From assembly GCA_028711405.1 (NCBI GenBank), contig JAQTSH010000068.1:1-7977 (forward strand): a stretch of 7,977 bases of DNA, given 5' to 3'. Origin of the DNA: Methanoregula sp. GTDB taxonomy: Archaea; Halobacteriota; Methanomicrobia; Methanomicrobiales; Methanospirillaceae. The translations under genes and the position numbers were made by a program. Shown here one piece after another: positions 6,643 to 7,977 of the stretch (position 1 is the first letter of the stretch; the number at the start of each line of letters is the position of its first letter). The notes under the pieces were generated by a model. The model was not told the origin of the DNA and ran no database searches. It worked only from the letters and a program-made list of their open reading frames with translations.

Positions 6643-6716
6643 GGATTCGCAGGGACCCGACAAAACCGGATAAAGGTGTAAGCTGTCGTTGGTTTAAGGG
6701 GGTCCCCAGGGAATCC
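6643..6716 (+). terminator. nested stem-loop directly after a stop codon; possible 3' end element
   Basis: The element begins at the base after the TAG stop (6640-6642). Three helices nest in order: GGATTC (6643-6648) with GAATCC (6711-6716), GGGACCC (6652-6658) with GGGTCCC (6700-6706), and AAACC (6663-6667) with GGTTT (6691-6695). Only 3-4 nt bulges separate the outer two helices. It could end the transcript, protect its 3' end, or be a small RNA. No T-rich tail follows, as an archaeal or intrinsic terminator would normally have, so the terminator call is tentative. Confidence 0.42.
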
Positions 6717-7020
6717 GATGACCTGATTTCTTCGTGAGGAGCCTGAACCAGAACTTTCACGGTTGATGGGGTTAGTAGGCACTCATGCGGTCATTGACCA
6801 AGACGGGGACCGTTGTCTCGTCATCCTTGCTGAACGCAGATCGATTGTTGTGCAGCCTCTGCTTTTTCGAGTCTCCTTTAGGGGGATATCGCGATCTGGC
6901 GTGCGAATCACGTTCCCTCCGTATGTCATCCGCGAGCTCTGGCTCCGGACCCAGCACGAGCGGGTCTGGCGACGTTTCATGATAGTGCCGGGAATGTCGA
7001 AGAGATCGAATGGTGGGGAC
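6717..7020. other. intergenic stretch of uncertain content
   Basis: About 300 nt between the post-stop stem-loop and the repeat array. Frames of 60-130 codons exist on both strands but give Arg/Ser-rich, unrecognisable products. The longest plus-strand one runs into the first repeat unit, so I do not call them. One good hairpin pairs CCGGACCC (6945-6952) with GGGTCTGG (6962-6969), including one G-T pair, around a 9-nt loop. No tRNA or transposase was found. Confidence 0.45.
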
Positions 7021-7333
7021 CTGTCAGCTATCCCACCGGTGAGACTCTTTGTTCACCTCGGAGAGTTCCCAACCGGAAAAAAACCGGTTGGCTTCCAGTG
7101 GAAGTGGTGCCAACACCCGACAAGATTCTTCGTTAAAATTGTTGTTTTGTCAAAATACCCATTTTAAAGCGGAAAAAACCGTGCAATTTAGCGGCGTTTT
7201 ACGGGACCCTTTTTTGACTAATCTTACAGTCCGATTATTGCGGAAAACGCCCGCCAATCGCACGATAAAGCCCACCAAATCGATCACGTCGGAGAATCCG
7301 GAAACTGACTGGTCCTGAGGAAGACATAGAGAC
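7021..7333 (+). repeat. tandem repeat unit 1 (313 bp)
   Basis: First of three near-identical head-to-tail copies, each beginning CTGTCAG-A/C-TATCCCA. It contains a hairpin with perfect 8-bp arms CCAACCGG (7069-7076) and CCGGTTGG (7084-7091) around seven A. It also has a long-range inverted repeat, 7180-7200 with 7244-7264 (16 of 21 positions pair). Compared with units 2 and 3 it lacks about ten bases just after its first 15 nt. An 89-codon frame (7049-7318) is open here but broken in unit 2. I know no named repeat family for it. Confidence 0.9.
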
Positions 7334-7659
7334 CTGTCAGATATCCCAACCCACACTCCTGGTGAGAGACCCTTTCTTCACCTCGGAGAGTTCCCAACCG
7401 GAAAAAAACCGGTTGGCTTCCAGTGGAAGTGGTGCCAACACCCGACAAGATTCTTCGTTAAAATTGTTGTTTTGTCAAAATACCCATTTTAAATCGAATA
7501 AAACCGTGCAATTTAGCGGCGTTTTACGGGACCCCCTTTTTGACTAATCTTACAGTCCGATTATTGCGGAAAACGCCCGCCAATCGCACGATAAAGCCCA
7601 CCAAATTGATCACGTCGGAGAATCCGGAAACTGACTGGTCCTGAGGAAGACATAGAGAC
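7334..7659 (+). repeat. tandem repeat unit 2 (326 bp)
   Basis: Second copy. The A7-loop hairpin is at 7394-7416 with both arms perfect, and the long-range inverted repeat pairs 7505-7525 with 7570-7590. Differences from unit 1 include the extra bases near the start, TCGAAT in place of GCGGAA before the left arm, and a changed C/T run after ACGGGAC that shifts the reading frame. Indels not kept to multiples of three point to a non-coding repeat. Confidence 0.9.
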
Positions 7660-7977
7660 CTGTCAGCTATCCCAACCCACACTCCCGGTGAGACTCTTTG
7701 TTCACCTCGGAGAGTTCCCCACCGGAAAAAAACCGGTTGGCTTCCAGTGGAAGTGGTGCCAACACCCGACAAGATTCTTCGTTAAAATTGTTGTTTTGTC
7801 AAAATACCCATTTTAAGGCGGAAAAAACCGTGCAATTTAGCGGTGTTTTACGGACGCCTTTTTTTACAAACCTTATAGTCCGATTATCGCAGAAAACGCC
7901 CGCCAATCGCACGATAAAGCCCACCAAATCGATCACGTCGGAGAATCCGGAAACTGACTGGTCCTGAGGAAGACATA
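7660..7977 (+). repeat. tandem repeat unit 3 (runs to the window edge)
   Basis: Third copy. It reaches the GAAGACATA close of the unit at 7977, where the window ends, so the array probably continues. The hairpin at 7718-7740 has one mismatch in the left arm. The long-range inverted repeat pairs 7829-7849 with 7893-7913, and its one C-to-T change in the left arm turns a G-C pair into a G-T pair, leaving the helix possible. The segment between the arms differs most from units 1 and 2. Confidence 0.9.

Noticed and set aside
6895..6970. Possible tRNA, from a GCGTGCGAATCACG arm
   Set aside because: The T-arm lacks the GTTC core, and no acceptor or anticodon stems could be laid out around it.
6763..7167. 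134-codon plus-strand frame
   Set aside because: It starts in unsupported sequence and runs into repeat unit 1, where that frame is just the repeat sequence. No recognisable domain.
7049..7967. Repeated 89-residue open frames in the tandem units (MFTSES... to ...PETDWS)
   Set aside because: The frame is intact in units 1 and 3 but shifted in unit 2. Indels are not multiples of three, and differences between units change amino acids freely, so shared frames follow from shared sequence.
7021..7977. CRISPR array
   Set aside because: The repeated unit is over 300 bp and copies abut each other. There are no short repeats with unique spacers and no cas genes.

Overview
The window most resembles a methanogenic archaeon of the order Methanomicrobiales, perhaps a Methanoregula or Methanosphaerula relative. 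This is an inference from moderately high GC, GGTGA-type ribosome sites, genes lacking an obvious ribosome site, and the style of the predicted surface protein. No rRNA, tRNA or core methanogenesis gene is present to confirm it.

Left part (1-973) is on the minus strand. It holds the 5' end of a PaaI-type hotdog thioesterase cut by the window edge (1-242) and a cysteine-rich protein of unknown function (449-973). Then come about 880 nt without a convincing gene (974-1853): G/C homopolymer runs and GC-rich hairpins at 1100-1480, then a stretch at 1525-1857 that may be a decayed transposase.

The centre (1854-6044) is on the plus strand. After a small unrecognised protein (1854-2096), three genes are packed with overlapping ends, so they are probably one operon. 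They are a family 2 glycosyltransferase of the dolichyl-phosphate-glucosyltransferase/DPM1-like kind (2241-2948), a TPR-like helical-repeat protein with a C-terminal winged helix (2945-4762), and a P-loop ATPase of the BREX BrxC/BrxD (DUF2791) type (4731-6044). The last two look like a functional pair, namely a scaffold or DNA-binding protein with an AAA+-like partner. None of the BREX effector genes (PglZ, PglX, BrxL, helicase) is inside the window, so this is either a stand-alone module or one split from them. It is the best candidate here for a poorly described system.

The right part (6045-7977) carries a small exported, membrane-anchored Ig-like protein (6112-6642). A nested stem-loop starts directly after its stop codon (6643-6716). 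About 300 nt of uncertain content follow, then three near-identical tandem units of about 313-326 bp (7021 to the window end). Each unit has an A7-loop hairpin and a long-range inverted repeat, and none keeps a convincing coding frame across copies. This is an unclassified, possibly RNA-encoding or mobile, repeat array that probably continues beyond the window.
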